From an uncultured Senegalimassilia sp. (GTDB lineage: Bacteria > Actinomycetota > Coriobacteriia > Coriobacteriales > Eggerthellaceae), in assembly GCF_902464545.1 (NCBI RefSeq), contig NZ_CABQJR010000038.1:1-15591 (forward strand): a stretch of 15,591 bases of DNA. Direction: 5' to 3'. Below, one piece after another: positions 6,420-15,300 of this stretch (its first letter is position 1; every line of letters starts with the position of its first letter). A program made the position numbers and the translations under genes. A model generated the notes under the pieces. It did no database searches and was not told the origin of the DNA. It saw nothing but the letters and a program-made list of their open reading frames with translations.

Positions 6420-6731
6420 ATGATCGTCACCTCCGCAGATGTGGTACCCGGCCAAAACGTCCAAGTCCTCGGATTGGTACGCGGCAACATCGTCACCTCA
6501 CGCCATATCGGCCGCGACATGATGGCAGGCATGAAGGAGCTGGTGGGCGGCGAGATCAAGTCGTACACCGAGATGACCGACCAAGCCCGCACCGTGGCGG
6601 AAAACCGCATGATCGCCGAAGCCGAGCGCATCGGCGCCGACGCCATCGTGGCCATGCGCTTCTCCAGCGGCTCCATCAACCCCGGCACCATCGAGATGCT
6701 GGCATACGGCACCGCCGTGAAGTTCGTGTAG
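6420..6731 (+). CDS. YbjQ/UPF0145 family protein
   Basis: A 103-residue single-domain protein matching the YbjQ (DUF74/UPF0145) family over its full length. Visible family features are the N-terminal strand IVTSADVVPGQ, the GLVRGNIVTSRHIGRD segment (18-33), the helix with the family's EL.GGEIKSYTEMTDQAR.VAE pattern, and the closing GADAIVAMRF...YGTAVK. The family forms small oligomers of unknown biochemical role; heavy-metal binding has been suggested but not settled. There is no signal peptide or membrane segment, so it is cytoplasmic. The start is supported by AAAGGAG at 6407-6413, 6 bases before the ATG. It is followed 111 bases later by the Nudix gene, with a hairpin between them. Confidence 0.92.
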   Translation: MIVTSADVVPGQNVQVLGLVRGNIVTSRHIGRDMMAGMKELVGGEIKSYTEMTDQARTVAENRMIAEAERIGADAIVAMRFSSGSINPGTIEMLAYGTAVKFV

Positions 6732-6791
6732 CCGCTGTCCGCAGCGCCATATCGGGGTCCGTTCACGGCACTCCGCCAACCCCGCTTCATC

Positions 6792-6822
6792 CCGACTGCC
6801 CGCCCAACCGGCGGGCAGTCGG
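6792..6822 (+). terminator. Perfect 13-bp hairpin between the YbjQ and Nudix genes
   Basis: CCGACTGCCCGCC (6792-6804) pairs with GGCGGGCAGTCGG (6810-6822) around a 5-base loop (CAACC). No T-run follows; the Nudix ribosome binding site (GGAAGGA, 6828-6834) starts 5 bases after the stem. It may be a U-less terminator of the YbjQ gene or a structure that limits or attenuates Nudix expression. Confidence 0.5.
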
Positions 6823-6842
6823 CATCTGGAAGGAATATCACC

Positions 6843-7358
6843 ATGTCAACGCCCGAATTTATCACCAACCTGCGCGCGAAGATCGGCAACGACCCGCTAT
6901 GGCTCACCGGCATCACCGCCTACGTGGAGGACGCTCAAGGCCGCATCCTGCTGGGCAAGCGCGCCGACACCGGGCAGTGGGCGCTCGTCTACGGCATCGT
7001 GGAACCCGCTGAGGAACCGGCAGACACCTGCGTGCGGGAAGCCCTCGAGGAAACAGGCGTCGACATCGAGCCCGTATGCCTGGTCAGCGTGAAGTCGTCC
7101 CCGTATATGGTCACCTACGCCAACGGCGACCAATGCCAATACATGGACCTGCTGTTCTTCTGCCGACCGCGCATAGACGGCAACGCGCAGCCCCGCGTCG
7201 CCGATGACGAGAGCCTGGAAGTGGGCTGGTTTGCCCCGGACGCCCTTCCCCAACCGTTGGCGACATCCACCCAATCGCGTTTTGAGCTGGTGCAACGCTT
7301 CAAGCAAAACGCCGCCCAAGGCAACCCCGCCTGCCTGTTCACCAGCAACCTCGTCTAG
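6843..7358 (+). CDS. Nudix hydrolase
   Basis: Hydrolyses a nucleoside diphosphate linked to another group; the exact substrate is not predictable. It has 171 residues. The Nudix box is complete at 51-73, GIVEPAEEPADTCVREALEETGV, fitting G-x5-E-x7-R-E-U-x-E-E-x-G-U with metal-binding glutamates 66, 69 and 70. Before it are GITAYVEDAQGRILLGKR (23-40) and GQWALVYG, typical of the family's N-terminal strands. The layout resembles proteins annotated as MutT-like or 'NUDIX domain-containing'. The start has GGAAGGA 8 bases upstream. It is probably cytoplasmic. It might share a transcript with the YbjQ gene if the intervening hairpin is read through. Confidence 0.93.
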   Translation: MSTPEFITNLRAKIGNDPLWLTGITAYVEDAQGRILLGKRADTGQWALVYGIVEPAEEPADTCVREALEETGVDIEPVCLVSVKSSPYMVTYANGDQCQYMDLLFFCRPRIDGNAQPRVADDESLEVGWFAPDALPQPLATSTQSRFELVQRFKQNAAQGNPACLFTSNLV

Positions 7359-7452
7359 CCGGGCGCGCCGCCCAGAGCTTCGCCCCGTCCATTTCGCTTT
7401 CTGCAGAATTCCTCGAAATCGAGCGGTTGACCCCATGCCGGATGCGTTCGGC

Positions 7453-7482
7453 TTTACCATCTCTTTACCTTCTCTTTATATT
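7453..7482 (+). promoter_or_regulatory. Candidate promoter of the PAP2 gene
   Basis: TTTACC (7453-7458, 4 of 6) and TATATT (7477-7482, 5 of 6) are separated by 18 bases. Transcription would begin near 7489. That leaves about 16 bases of leader, including GGGAG, before the ATG at 7505, which supports that start over the ATG at 7493. The element sits in an unusually pyrimidine-rich stretch with a repeated TCTCTTTA-like unit. Confidence 0.4.
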
Positions 7483-7504
7483 CGAAGGCCAGATGGGAGT
7501 TTTC

Positions 7505-8194
7505 ATGCACAACCGCACTACCGCGCACGCCTCCGCGATCGCCGCCGGCGTACTCCTTGCGCTGTTCGCCGCGCTCACGGTTTCGCTCGTGTTCGTAGAC
7601 CGCCAGCCTATCGCAGGCGATGGCAGCTTGGTGGGCCTTGCCACCTTCAACCTTGATGCCCGCGCCATTCTCGGGCAAAACGACCTCATGGAGAAGCTGT
7701 CCAACGCGCTGCTCATCGTGCCGGCCGTCGGCGCGCTCATGATCGCCATAGTCGGCTGCAAGCAGCTGATCCGTTCCCGCAGCCGAAGCGGAGTCGACCG
7801 CGACCTTTGGCTGCTGTTGGGGATCTACGGCGCCATGCTGGTGCTGTACGTCCTGTTCAACTGCATCTCGCCCAACAACCGCCCCATCCTGGAGGACGGC
7901 ACTTGCGAGCCGTCGTTCCCCTCGTCGCACACGTTGCTGGCCGTCACCATGTGCGGCACGGCCATGATCCAGGCCGTGCAACGCATCCGCCAAGAGGGTT
8001 TGCGCACCGCGGCCCTTGTCATCTGCGCCGTTGGCATGGTGGGCATCGTCGCCGCGCGCGCCATGGCGGGCGTTCACTGGACCACCGACATCCTTGGCGG
8101 CATCCTGCTCGGCGCAGCCCTGGTGGCCATATACCACGCGATAGCGTTCGCCGACTACGGCAAGGCCTCACGCGGAAAGCACGCACGACGCTAA
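7505..8194 (+). CDS. PAP2-family membrane phosphatase
   Basis: Integral membrane lipid phosphatase of the type-2 phosphatidic acid phosphatase superfamily, probably acting on a lipid phosphate or pyrophosphate at the outer face of the membrane. It is about 229 residues with roughly five or six hydrophobic segments (about 11-31, 67-85, 101-119, 143-158, 168-186, 197-215). Motif 2 is PSFPSSH (136-142) with His142. Motif 3 is R185-x5-H191-x3-D195 (ARAMAGVHWTTD); His191 is the expected nucleophile. Motif 1 ends in R126-P127 but has Asn119 where the consensus KX6RP has Lys. The ATG at 7505 is preceded by GGGAG with 5 bases between; the ATG at 7493 is in frame and also possible. It is followed by a strong terminator, so this is the end of the plus-strand block. 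Confidence 0.9.
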   Translation: MHNRTTAHASAIAAGVLLALFAALTVSLVFVDRQPIAGDGSLVGLATFNLDARAILGQNDLMEKLSNALLIVPAVGALMIAIVGCKQLIRSRSRSGVDRDLWLLLGIYGAMLVLYVLFNCISPNNRPILEDGTCEPSFPSSHTLLAVTMCGTAMIQAVQRIRQEGLRTAALVICAVGMVGIVAARAMAGVHWTTDILGGILLGAALVAIYHAIAFADYGKASRGKHARR

Positions 8195-8226
8195 CCGCAA
8201 ACCAGAACAAACCCATGCACATAGCG

Positions 8227-8266
8227 AAGGGGCTTGGTTGCCGACGATGGCGACCAAGCCCCTTTT
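8227..8266 (+). terminator. Rho-independent terminator after the PAP2 gene
   Basis: AAGGGGCTTGGT (8227-8238) pairs with ACCAAGCCCCTT (8253-8264), extended inward by GCC/GGC to a stem of about 16 bp with one G-T pair and a 6-base loop (GACGAT). TTTT spans 8263-8266. It lies between the convergent PAP2 and ArsC-like genes, 33 bases after the PAP2 stop. Orientation of the T-run favours the plus strand. Confidence 0.85.
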
Positions 8267-8319
8267 GCATACCAACGATCGATGAATCCCCGGCTCCAGC
8301 ATGCACGGGCGTCGAGAAC

Positions 8320-8661
8320 CTACTCCCAACCCTTCCACACGTCAGGCTGATAGCCGACCGTGGCCTTCTTGCCGTTGCGGACCACCGGCTCGCACAGCAC
8401 CTGCTGGTTGTCGAGCACCTTCTCGAACTTCTGATCCGCCGCCAGGTATTGCAGCAGCGCCACCGTATCGGCATCCTTGGCATCGGGGTTGATCAGCTTG
8501 TCAAGCCCGCCGACGGCGTTGGCCACCGACTGCAGCTCGCCTTTGCTCATGCCCTTTTCCTTCAGGTCGATGAACTGGAAGCTGATGCGGCGCTCCTTGA
8601 AATAGCGCTGGGCCTTCTTCGTATCGAAGCTTTTCTTCGTGCCGAAAATCTGGATGTTCAC
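8320..8661 (-). CDS. ArsC/Spx-fold (arsenate reductase family) protein lacking the catalytic cysteine
   Basis: A 113-residue thioredoxin-fold protein of the ArsC/Spx/YffB family, recognised from IQIFGTKKSFDTKKAQRYFKERRI (3-26), FQFIDLKEKG, and the C-terminal VLCEPVVRNGKKATVGYQPDVW. In an ungapped alignment to family members such as YffB (GIKNCDTIKKA), the reactive cysteine falls on Ser11 (codon AGC at 8629-8631). The usual Arg-Pro of the later RPIV-like motif is Glu-Pro here. Thiol-based arsenate reduction is therefore unlikely. A binding or regulatory role, as in Spx-type proteins that contact RNA polymerase, is possible but not shown. The GTG start has GAAGGGA 7 bases upstream. It begins 19 bases after the addA stop on the same strand and is probably the last gene of the addB-addA transcript. 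Confidence 0.85.
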   Translation of the reverse strand: MNIQIFGTKKSFDTKKAQRYFKERRISFQFIDLKEKGMSKGELQSVANAVGGLDKLINPDAKDADTVALLQYLAADQKFEKVLDNQQVLCEPVVRNGKKATVGYQPDVWKGWE

Positions 8662-8680
8662 GCAAACGTCCCTTCAAATC

Positions 8681-11600
8681 CTACAGCTGACCGTGCCCAT
8701 GATACGCCCGCGCAAGGGCGCGGCCCATCTCGTCGGCATCGGCCGCATCAAAACGATACGACACCGTCTGCGGCTGCCCTGGCGCAACGGAGCGGTCCTG
8801 CTCGACGCGCACGAACACGCACTCCACCTGCGCATATCCTTCCAACAGCACCGCATACGCATAGCATGTGGCCTGTAGCAGATGCTTCTCGTGCAGCTGC
8901 TCGGCGGTTTCGGCAGGCGAACCGCCGGTCTTGTAGTCCACCACCAACGCGCTGCCTGCCGGCTGCTCGCGCGTGCCGGCAGGGGCAACGCACCCCAAAA
9001 GGTCGATCTCGCCCTCAAGGTAGGCCGCATCGCAAGGGCCGCCCACACGGACAAGGAACGGCGCCTCGGGGATCACGCTTTCGCATGCGCCCATGCGCGA
9101 CGCTATGTCGCTGGCGAACCACCGCTCAAGCGCAGCATCCAAACGATCACGCTGCTCGGCGGAAAGCCCGCACGAACGCTCCAGCGCCCGCTGACGCGCA
9201 GCATCCGGGCGCTCAAGGGCACAACCCGGTTGCCAAGCCAAGGCCGCCAGCTGCGCCAAGCGATGAAACGCCGTTCCCAAGCTCGTGGCAGCATCGGCGT
9301 CGCGCGCACCCAAGGAAGCGCTGGCGGCATCATCGACCGCATCCTCCACGGAGAAGTCGGCCAACCCGTCGCCATCCTCGGCGATGGAGGAATAGCTGAA
9401 CATCCCCGCCCGCGCACCCTCATAGGGCTTGCCCCGCTCGGGCTCGTACGGCCTCACCACGGGAAGGGCGATCATGCCCGGCTTGCCGCCGGCAGGGCAA
9501 CCGCCAACCGCAGCCTCGTCGACGTCCGGTCCGCCATCAACCTGCAAAACCTCGCCACCCGCAGCGCCGGACGCCCCCAGCAACTCCTCGACATCAGCCG
9601 GCGTCAGGTGCACGCATTCCACGCGCGCCGGGCGCTGCCCGCCGAAGTCGAACATGCTCACGCCCGGCTCGAACACACAGCACTCGCCCGCCAGCGCCGA
9701 TTGCACGTCGCCCCAGCAGCTCTTCGACAAGCCGGTGACGTCGACCTTCGACGACTTGCCGCGCATAGACACCACAAGCGCCTCCTTCGCGCGCGTAAGC
9801 GCAACGTAGAGCAAGCGCCGCGACTCCGCAGCCTCGCCGCGCTCCTCATGCAGCTTGATGGCGGCGCGCCTATCGGCCGGAAGCTGGCTGCGCGAGATCA
9901 TAGCGGCGAGCTCTTCATCGTCGAACTCGCAAAAAGGCTGATACGACCCGCTCTTCGCAACCAGCGACGAAGTCTTCTCCTTCAAGCGCTCGAGCACATG
10001 GCCGCCGTCGAGCGACACGTAGGTGCACCCTTCGATCGAGCAGCACTCCAACGCCTGCGACCGCGCCGCATCGTCGCGCAGCTCGGCCACCGCCACGATG
10101 GGGAACTCAAGGCCCTTGCTGGCGTGGACGGTCATGATGCGCACGAAATCGCCGCCTTCGGCGGACAGCGCGCCCGGCGCCTCCTTGGCAAGCTCCACGC
10201 GCAGCGCCAGCTCCTCGGCCACGCCCGCAGGCCCCATGCCGCCTGCCGCCTCGATATCGCGCGCCATGCGGATGGCCTTGTACACGTTCCCCGCGCGCGC
10301 CAGCCCCTCGGGCCCGGCCGCCTCAAGGCGCGCAAGCCACCCGGAATCGGCCACGATGCCCTGCATGATGTCGGCGAGCGCCGCGTTTCCCACCTGCTCG
10401 GAGGCGCGGCGCATCAGGCTTGCGCACGCCGCAAGCGCCGGCGAGACCGCGCGCCCCGACGCCACCTTGCGCTCGATATGACGAAAGCCCTGGTCGAACG
10501 CCCGTCTGCGGGGAATACCTCGCTCCTCGTCCATGCCCGTGGACAGCTCCAGCAAATCATCAGCGGACAGGGCGAACAGCTCGCTCGAGAGCACCTCGAA
10601 CAGCGCCGTGGTCCACTTCGGGTTCGCGATGGCCTGCGCCAAGCGAACCATGAGCGCCACCTCGGGGGCGCGGTTGAAGATGGAACCGCCGGCCACCACG
10701 CACGGCAGCCCCTCGGCCCGCAGCGCCTCGGCGTACACGTTCGCACGGCCCATGCCGCCGAGCAGCACCACCATGTCGCCCGGCCTGTGCCCGGCCGCCG
10801 CGAACTGGGAGAACGACTTCGCCACACGCCGCGCCGCCACGGCAACCGCATCCGCAGACGACACCCCGCGCGACGGGGCCACGGTCACCTGCACCTGCAC
10901 GCGAGGGCCATCAGACAGAAACGGTCGCTTGACCTTGGATTCCGCGCGCCCGGGCGCTAACGACATGAACTCCGCGCCGAACACCTGCGGCTGCTCGAAG
11001 ATGCGGTCGCACAACGCCAACACGTCCCCGTGGCTGCGGAAGTTGTCGGGCAGCTCGATGATGCCCTCGGGATTGCGAAGGCGCACATCCTCCAGATGGC
11101 GACGGTACACCGACACGTCCGCGCCGCGGAACCGGTAGATGCTCTGCTGCGCGTCGCCGACGGTGCACATGCGCGAAAAGCCTTCCCCGGCCATGCGCTT
11201 GATCATGTCCACCTGCAGCTGGTCGGTGTCCTGGAACTCGTCCACCATCACCAGCTTGAAGCGGTCGGCGTACGCCGCCTGGATGGCGGGATGGTCGCGA
11301 AACGCGCGGGACGCGAAGGCCAGCAAGTCGTTGTTGTCCAGCAACCCCGCCTCGCGCTTGCGGCGCGCGAACGCGTCCGCAACCGACTTCGCCACATCGA
11401 TCAGCGTAACCAGATGCTCCTGCACCAGCCCGCAACGCGCCTGCGCGGCGATGGCGCAGTACTGTTCTGCCAGTTCAACGGCTTGTTCGCCATACGGCGT
11501 GTTCTTGCCGAAGTTGCGACCGGGAACGGGGAAACCGTTCATGGCCGAAAGCACGCGCCGATACGTCAGCCCGTCGGAGCCGCGCCCGATCAGCTCGCGC

Positions 11601-12322
11601 GCGCCCCCCAACGCATCCTGCGTTGCCACCAGGAACTTGTCACGCGTGGAGCCGGGCTTGACGCCGTCGGCCAGGGCATACGCGGTTTCGGCGACGTCCA
11701 CCAGCTGCGCCAGCAGCTTGATCGGGCTCGGCGCCTCAGGGGGCGCCACCACCGACGCCATGCCGTCGGGATGCGCCGAGGCGGCCTCCACCAGCTGCCG
11801 CACCATCCCCTCGACCGACGCCGTGCGAGGGCCCGCCGGATGCACGTCGAACGACGCGAACAGCGCGTCAAGGCGCTCCGGGGAAACGCCTTCGGCGACC
11901 GTGACCAAGTCGTCCCTGCCGCCGAGCACCTCTTCAAGCGATGCGTCCAGAAGCGTCTTCACCGTGGCCTCGTCGGCAACCTTGAACGCGGGGTCAAGCC
12001 CCAGCTCAAGCGCATGCGCGCGAAGGATGCGCGAGCACATCCCATGGATGGTGGATATCCACGCCTCGTCGGTTTTCAACGCCTGCTCGGTCATACCGCC
12101 GGCGCGCAGCGCGCCCTTCACGCGCGATTTGATCTCACCCGCCGCCTTCGACGTGAAGGTGATGGCCAAAACCTGATCGATGTCGGTCAAATACCCGCTC
12201 TCCAGCGCATGCACGATGCGGCGGGTGAGCGTGAACGTCTTGCCGCTGCCGGCGCCGGCGCTCACCGCCAACGACTTATCAAGCGTGTTGACGCACTTTT
12301 CCTGGCCGATGGTCAACGCCAT
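8681..12322 (-). CDS. addA: AddA: ATP-dependent helicase-nuclease subunit
   Basis: Motor and nuclease subunit of the AddAB enzyme, which unwinds and trims double-strand DNA ends and prepares 3' tails for RecA. It has 1213 residues, typical for AddA. UvrD/Rep superfamily 1A motifs in order: Q-motif TIGQ (4-7), Walker A AGAGSGKT (22-29), Ia ITFTSKAAGEIK (54-65), Walker B VMVDEFQDT (358-366), VGDAQQSIYRFRGA (388-401), LPDNFRS (424-430), TVHASKGLEFP (731-741) and LYVALTRAKE (838-847). The C-terminal PD-(D/E)XK nuclease is intact: H1020 (GTAFHRL), GEIDLLG with D1107, and VVDYKTGG with D1129 and K1131. The ATG at 12322 follows AAGGAGG and begins right after the addB stop (2 bases between), so translation is probably coupled. 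The frame is open further upstream, to 12727, but that part overlaps addB. Confidence 0.95.
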   Translation of the reverse strand: MALTIGQEKCVNTLDKSLAVSAGAGSGKTFTLTRRIVHALESGYLTDIDQVLAITFTSKAAGEIKSRVKGALRAGGMTEQALKTDEAWISTIHGMCSRILRAHALELGLDPAFKVADEATVKTLLDASLEEVLGGRDDLVTVAEGVSPERLDALFASFDVHPAGPRTASVEGMVRQLVEAASAHPDGMASVVAPPEAPSPIKLLAQLVDVAETAYALADGVKPGSTRDKFLVATQDALGGARELIGRGSDGLTYRRVLSAMNGFPVPGRNFGKNTPYGEQAVELAEQYCAIAAQARCGLVQEHLVTLIDVAKSVADAFARRKREAGLLDNNDLLAFASRAFRDHPAIQAAYADRFKLVMVDEFQDTDQLQVDMIKRMAGEGFSRMCTVGDAQQSIYRFRGADVSVYRRHLEDVRLRNPEGIIELPDNFRSHGDVLALCDRIFEQPQVFGAEFMSLAPGRAESKVKRPFLSDGPRVQVQVTVAPSRGVSSADAVAVAARRVAKSFSQFAAAGHRPGDMVVLLGGMGRANVYAEALRAEGLPCVVAGGSIFNRAPEVALMVRLAQAIANPKWTTALFEVLSSELFALSADDLLELSTGMDEERGIPRRRAFDQGFRHIERKVASGRAVSPALAACASLMRRASEQVGNAALADIMQGIVADSGWLARLEAAGPEGLARAGNVYKAIRMARDIEAAGGMGPAGVAEELALRVELAKEAPGALSAEGGDFVRIMTVHASKGLEFPIVAVAELRDDAARSQALECCSIEGCTYVSLDGGHVLERLKEKTSSLVAKSGSYQPFCEFDDEELAAMISRSQLPADRRAAIKLHEERGEAAESRRLLYVALTRAKEALVVSMRGKSSKVDVTGLSKSCWGDVQSALAGECCVFEPGVSMFDFGGQRPARVECVHLTPADVEELLGASGAAGGEVLQVDGGPDVDEAAVGGCPAGGKPGMIALPVVRPYEPERGKPYEGARAGMFSYSSIAEDGDGLADFSVEDAVDDAASASLGARDADAATSLGTAFHRLAQLAALAWQPGCALERPDAARQRALERSCGLSAEQRDRLDAALERWFASDIASRMGACESVIPEAPFLVRVGGPCDAAYLEGEIDLLGCVAPAGTREQPAGSALVVDYKTGGSPAETAEQLHEKHLLQATCYAYAVLLEGYAQVECVFVRVEQDRSVAPGQPQTVSYRFDAADADEMGRALARAYHGHGQL

Positions 12323-12324
12323 GG

Positions 12325-15300
12325 CTATCCCCTCCTTTCCGAACACGATGAAACCGGGCACCATTTGCACGCCTCGGGCGTTTCGGGGCGCGGACGGATA
12401 TCGCCTGCCAACATACGATCGAGCGCCGCGGCCACCGCCTCCTCCGTCTCGTCGAGCACGTCGGCAAACGGCCTGTCGGCGCACATGCAGTCCTTGTGGC
12501 GCATGTTCGGCAGATGAGCGTTCTCTATCACGCGCCCATCGTAAGCGCCCGAGATCATCTTGCGCCGCCCGTAGCACACGTACAACGCGCCCACCGGCTC
12601 CAAGCCCAGCGTACGGCGAACCACCTGCGCGTAGATGAGCGCCTGCACCTTGCCCAGGCGCCCCTCCTCGCGCACGCCGAGCGCGTACGACCCTGAAATC
12701 GAGCCCTTGTAGTCGATGATCGCGCATCGTCCTTCGCCGTCCACATCGATGCGGTCGGCCGTGCCCAGCAGCTTATGCCCCGCATAATCCACCGCACCGC
12801 CGCAAGCCACGTCGTATTCCAAATACTTCGGGGCGAAGGTGGGCAGAAGCTCAGCCTCGAAGTCCAAGTAGTCCACCAACTTGCGCTCGAGCTCGGCAAG
12901 CTCCCGATGCTCCACCTGCGACGTGGGGATCAAGCGGTTCTCCGACTGGCGAAGATGCGGCTGCAGCGCCTTATGACGCGCAAGCACGTCGGCCATGAGC
13001 TTTCGCGCCTGCGGAAGCAGCTGCGGCGTCACCTTCGCCTCGCCCAAATCCTCGGACATATGCTTATAGAAGCTGTGCAGCGCGTTGTGCGCGAAGTCGC
13101 CCATCTCAAGCGGCCCGAACCCCTCGTCCAGGTCATCCAAGCGCAAGCGCCTTTGCGCGAACCACTTGTACGGGCACTCCAGATAGCTTTCGATCTGCGA
13201 AGGCGACAGGCACGGCTCGTCGAGCACCTGCCCGCCCTGCAGCACACGCGGAAGCACCACGAGCGAGCGCACCTCAGACGACACCGCACCCGTCAGCGGC
13301 GGCTCGATGCGCGCCGCCTCAGGCGCCGGCACATCGGAGAGCGCATCGTTGGAGCACAAGGCATCTTCGCCGCGCAGCAACATCCCGTCCTGCAGACGTT
13401 CGGGAAGCGAATACGGGTTGTCGATATCCTCGGTGGCCGTGGGGTCGTCCCGATAACAGTCGACGAACTCCTCCAGCACCACGCAAGGGTACGTGGGGTC
13501 GGCGGACGAATCGTTGAGGCAGCGCTCGAGAATCAGCTGATCGGTTGCAGCGTGCTCGAACGCGAAGAACGCACGGCGCATGCGGGCAAGCGCCGAATCG
13601 GCGCGCTTCACGTCAAGATGCTCGAGCAGCACCCGGGAAGCATCCTCGGGATCGGCTGCCGGATAGGCGGTGCTTGTCAAATCGGCCGCCACGAGCACCC
13701 TACACGAGCCGCTGCCCAAAGACGCCGCCGTGTTCTGATCGGTCATCAGCACATCGGGCGCACCAAGGGCGGCGCCATCGCAACCGCGCGGCGCCACGAC
13801 GCGCGAGACGTTGACTTTCAAACGTTGCACCTGGCCAAACGCCGCATCAGCCCCCAGCCCCGCCAGTTTGGCGGCACCGGCGGCGCGCTGCAGAGCGCGC
13901 AACGCGGCAAGCTGCTCGGCGCGCCACGCTTCCGAACGGTTCGTCATGCGCCGAACGGCAGCCTCAAGCTCCGCCGCAGCCTGGTCGTCCAACTGCAAGG
14001 CAAGCCGCTCCATCGCCGCGAACATCGGGTTGTCGCCGCGCAAGCGGGCACACAGGTCGGACCGCCGCGCCGTGCGATCGGCGCGCATATCGGCATCAAG
14101 CTTGAACGCCGCCTTCTTCGTCATCCCGGAAAACGGCGACAACGCCCAATCGGCCAGGTCAGCACGATCCCAACGCTCCACATCGGTCGCAGCGATGTCC
14201 CCATACCCTTCGATATGCGAGGCGCCGCCCGCCTGTCCATCATCAAGGAAACGGCGAAGCGAGCAGATGGCCCGACCGAACGCGGTATCCACGAAGCGAC
14301 GCCGCCCGCGCAGGGCAACCACGTGGCCCTGGCAAACTAGCGCCGGCGCCACGCGCCCGAACAACGCCGCGGGGTCTTTCGCCGCAATCACCACAGCAGC
14401 GGCCTGCGTTCCGGTCGACTGCCCAACCCGGCAACCGTCGGCGCCACCGAAAGCGTCCTCACCGTCGGAAGCAACGTAATCGTCGGCAGCTGGGACTGCC
14501 GCCGCAATCGGCACCGCAGCCGAAGCCGGAGCCCCAACCGAAGCAGAGGCCCTCCCTCGATCCGCACCCGCACCAAGGGTGTCGCGCACGATATCGGCCA
14601 ATAGCGCCGGCCACGCATATTGCCCCGAAGGGAACGCGAAGCGAACCCTCACGCCCTCGGGCGCGCGAACGGGGCCTTGGCTTCCCGAAGCGGCGCGAAC
14701 CTCCACGTCCATCCATGGACAAGCGGAGAAAAAAGCCTCCTGACCAGGGGTAAGCGGAGCAGCATCTTCCAACAGCACGCGCAACGGGCGCTGCGGCAGA
14801 AGCTCGGGGAGCAGAGCCAGAGCCTGCCCCGGTTCGATCATCCCCAGTTGCGCCAACCGATCAAGGTATCCCCCGATCATCCGCAGCACCGGCACTTCCG
14901 CGCAGGTCACCCCCTCAAGCGCGCCAGCGCCCGCCGGCACGCCCCGCTGCGCATCCCGCACCGCCGCATCGAAGGCAGGCAGGCCGGCGCCGGCGGCAAC
15001 GCAAGCTGCCGCGACGCGATCGAGCCCGAGCGCCCCCGTTTCGCCGGCACCAGCCGATGCGACCCCGTCATCGGCAATGCGGCCTTCCGCCGACTCGCAT
15101 CGTCCGCTACCATCACGAACGTCGCCCGCCTCCGCCAACTCGCATCGTCCGCTAGCACCATCAAGCTGCGCGCGCTTACCGCTTTTCGGATCAACGCAGC
15201 CACCTTCAGCAGGCCCCTCGCAAGCCGCGCGCAGCAACGCCTCGCGCTCAAGACGCGAGATGAACGTCCTGCCGTCGCCGTAGAGCTCCCAAAGATCGCG

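Noticed and set aside
6170..6916. N-terminal extension of the amidase frame up to 6916
   Set aside because: This part is antisense to the YbjQ gene, and the ATG at 6169 has a strong ribosome binding site followed directly by a signal peptide and lipobox.
7807..9399. Plus-strand open frame of 530 codons
   Set aside because: It spans the PAP2 3' end, a terminator hairpin and the antisense of two minus-strand genes, and its product is low-complexity Arg/Pro/His.
8882..10960. Plus-strand open frame of 692 codons
   Set aside because: Fully antisense to addA, whose helicase and nuclease motifs are intact; no domain is visible in the antisense product.
12323..12727. 135-residue N-terminal extension of AddA
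   Set aside because: It overlaps the addB 3' end including its Fe-S cysteines, while the ATG at 12322 has a strong ribosome binding site and starts a canonical AddA N terminus.
12775..14340. Plus-strand open frame of 521 codons
   Set aside because: Antisense to addB with shadow-like composition and no recognisable motif.
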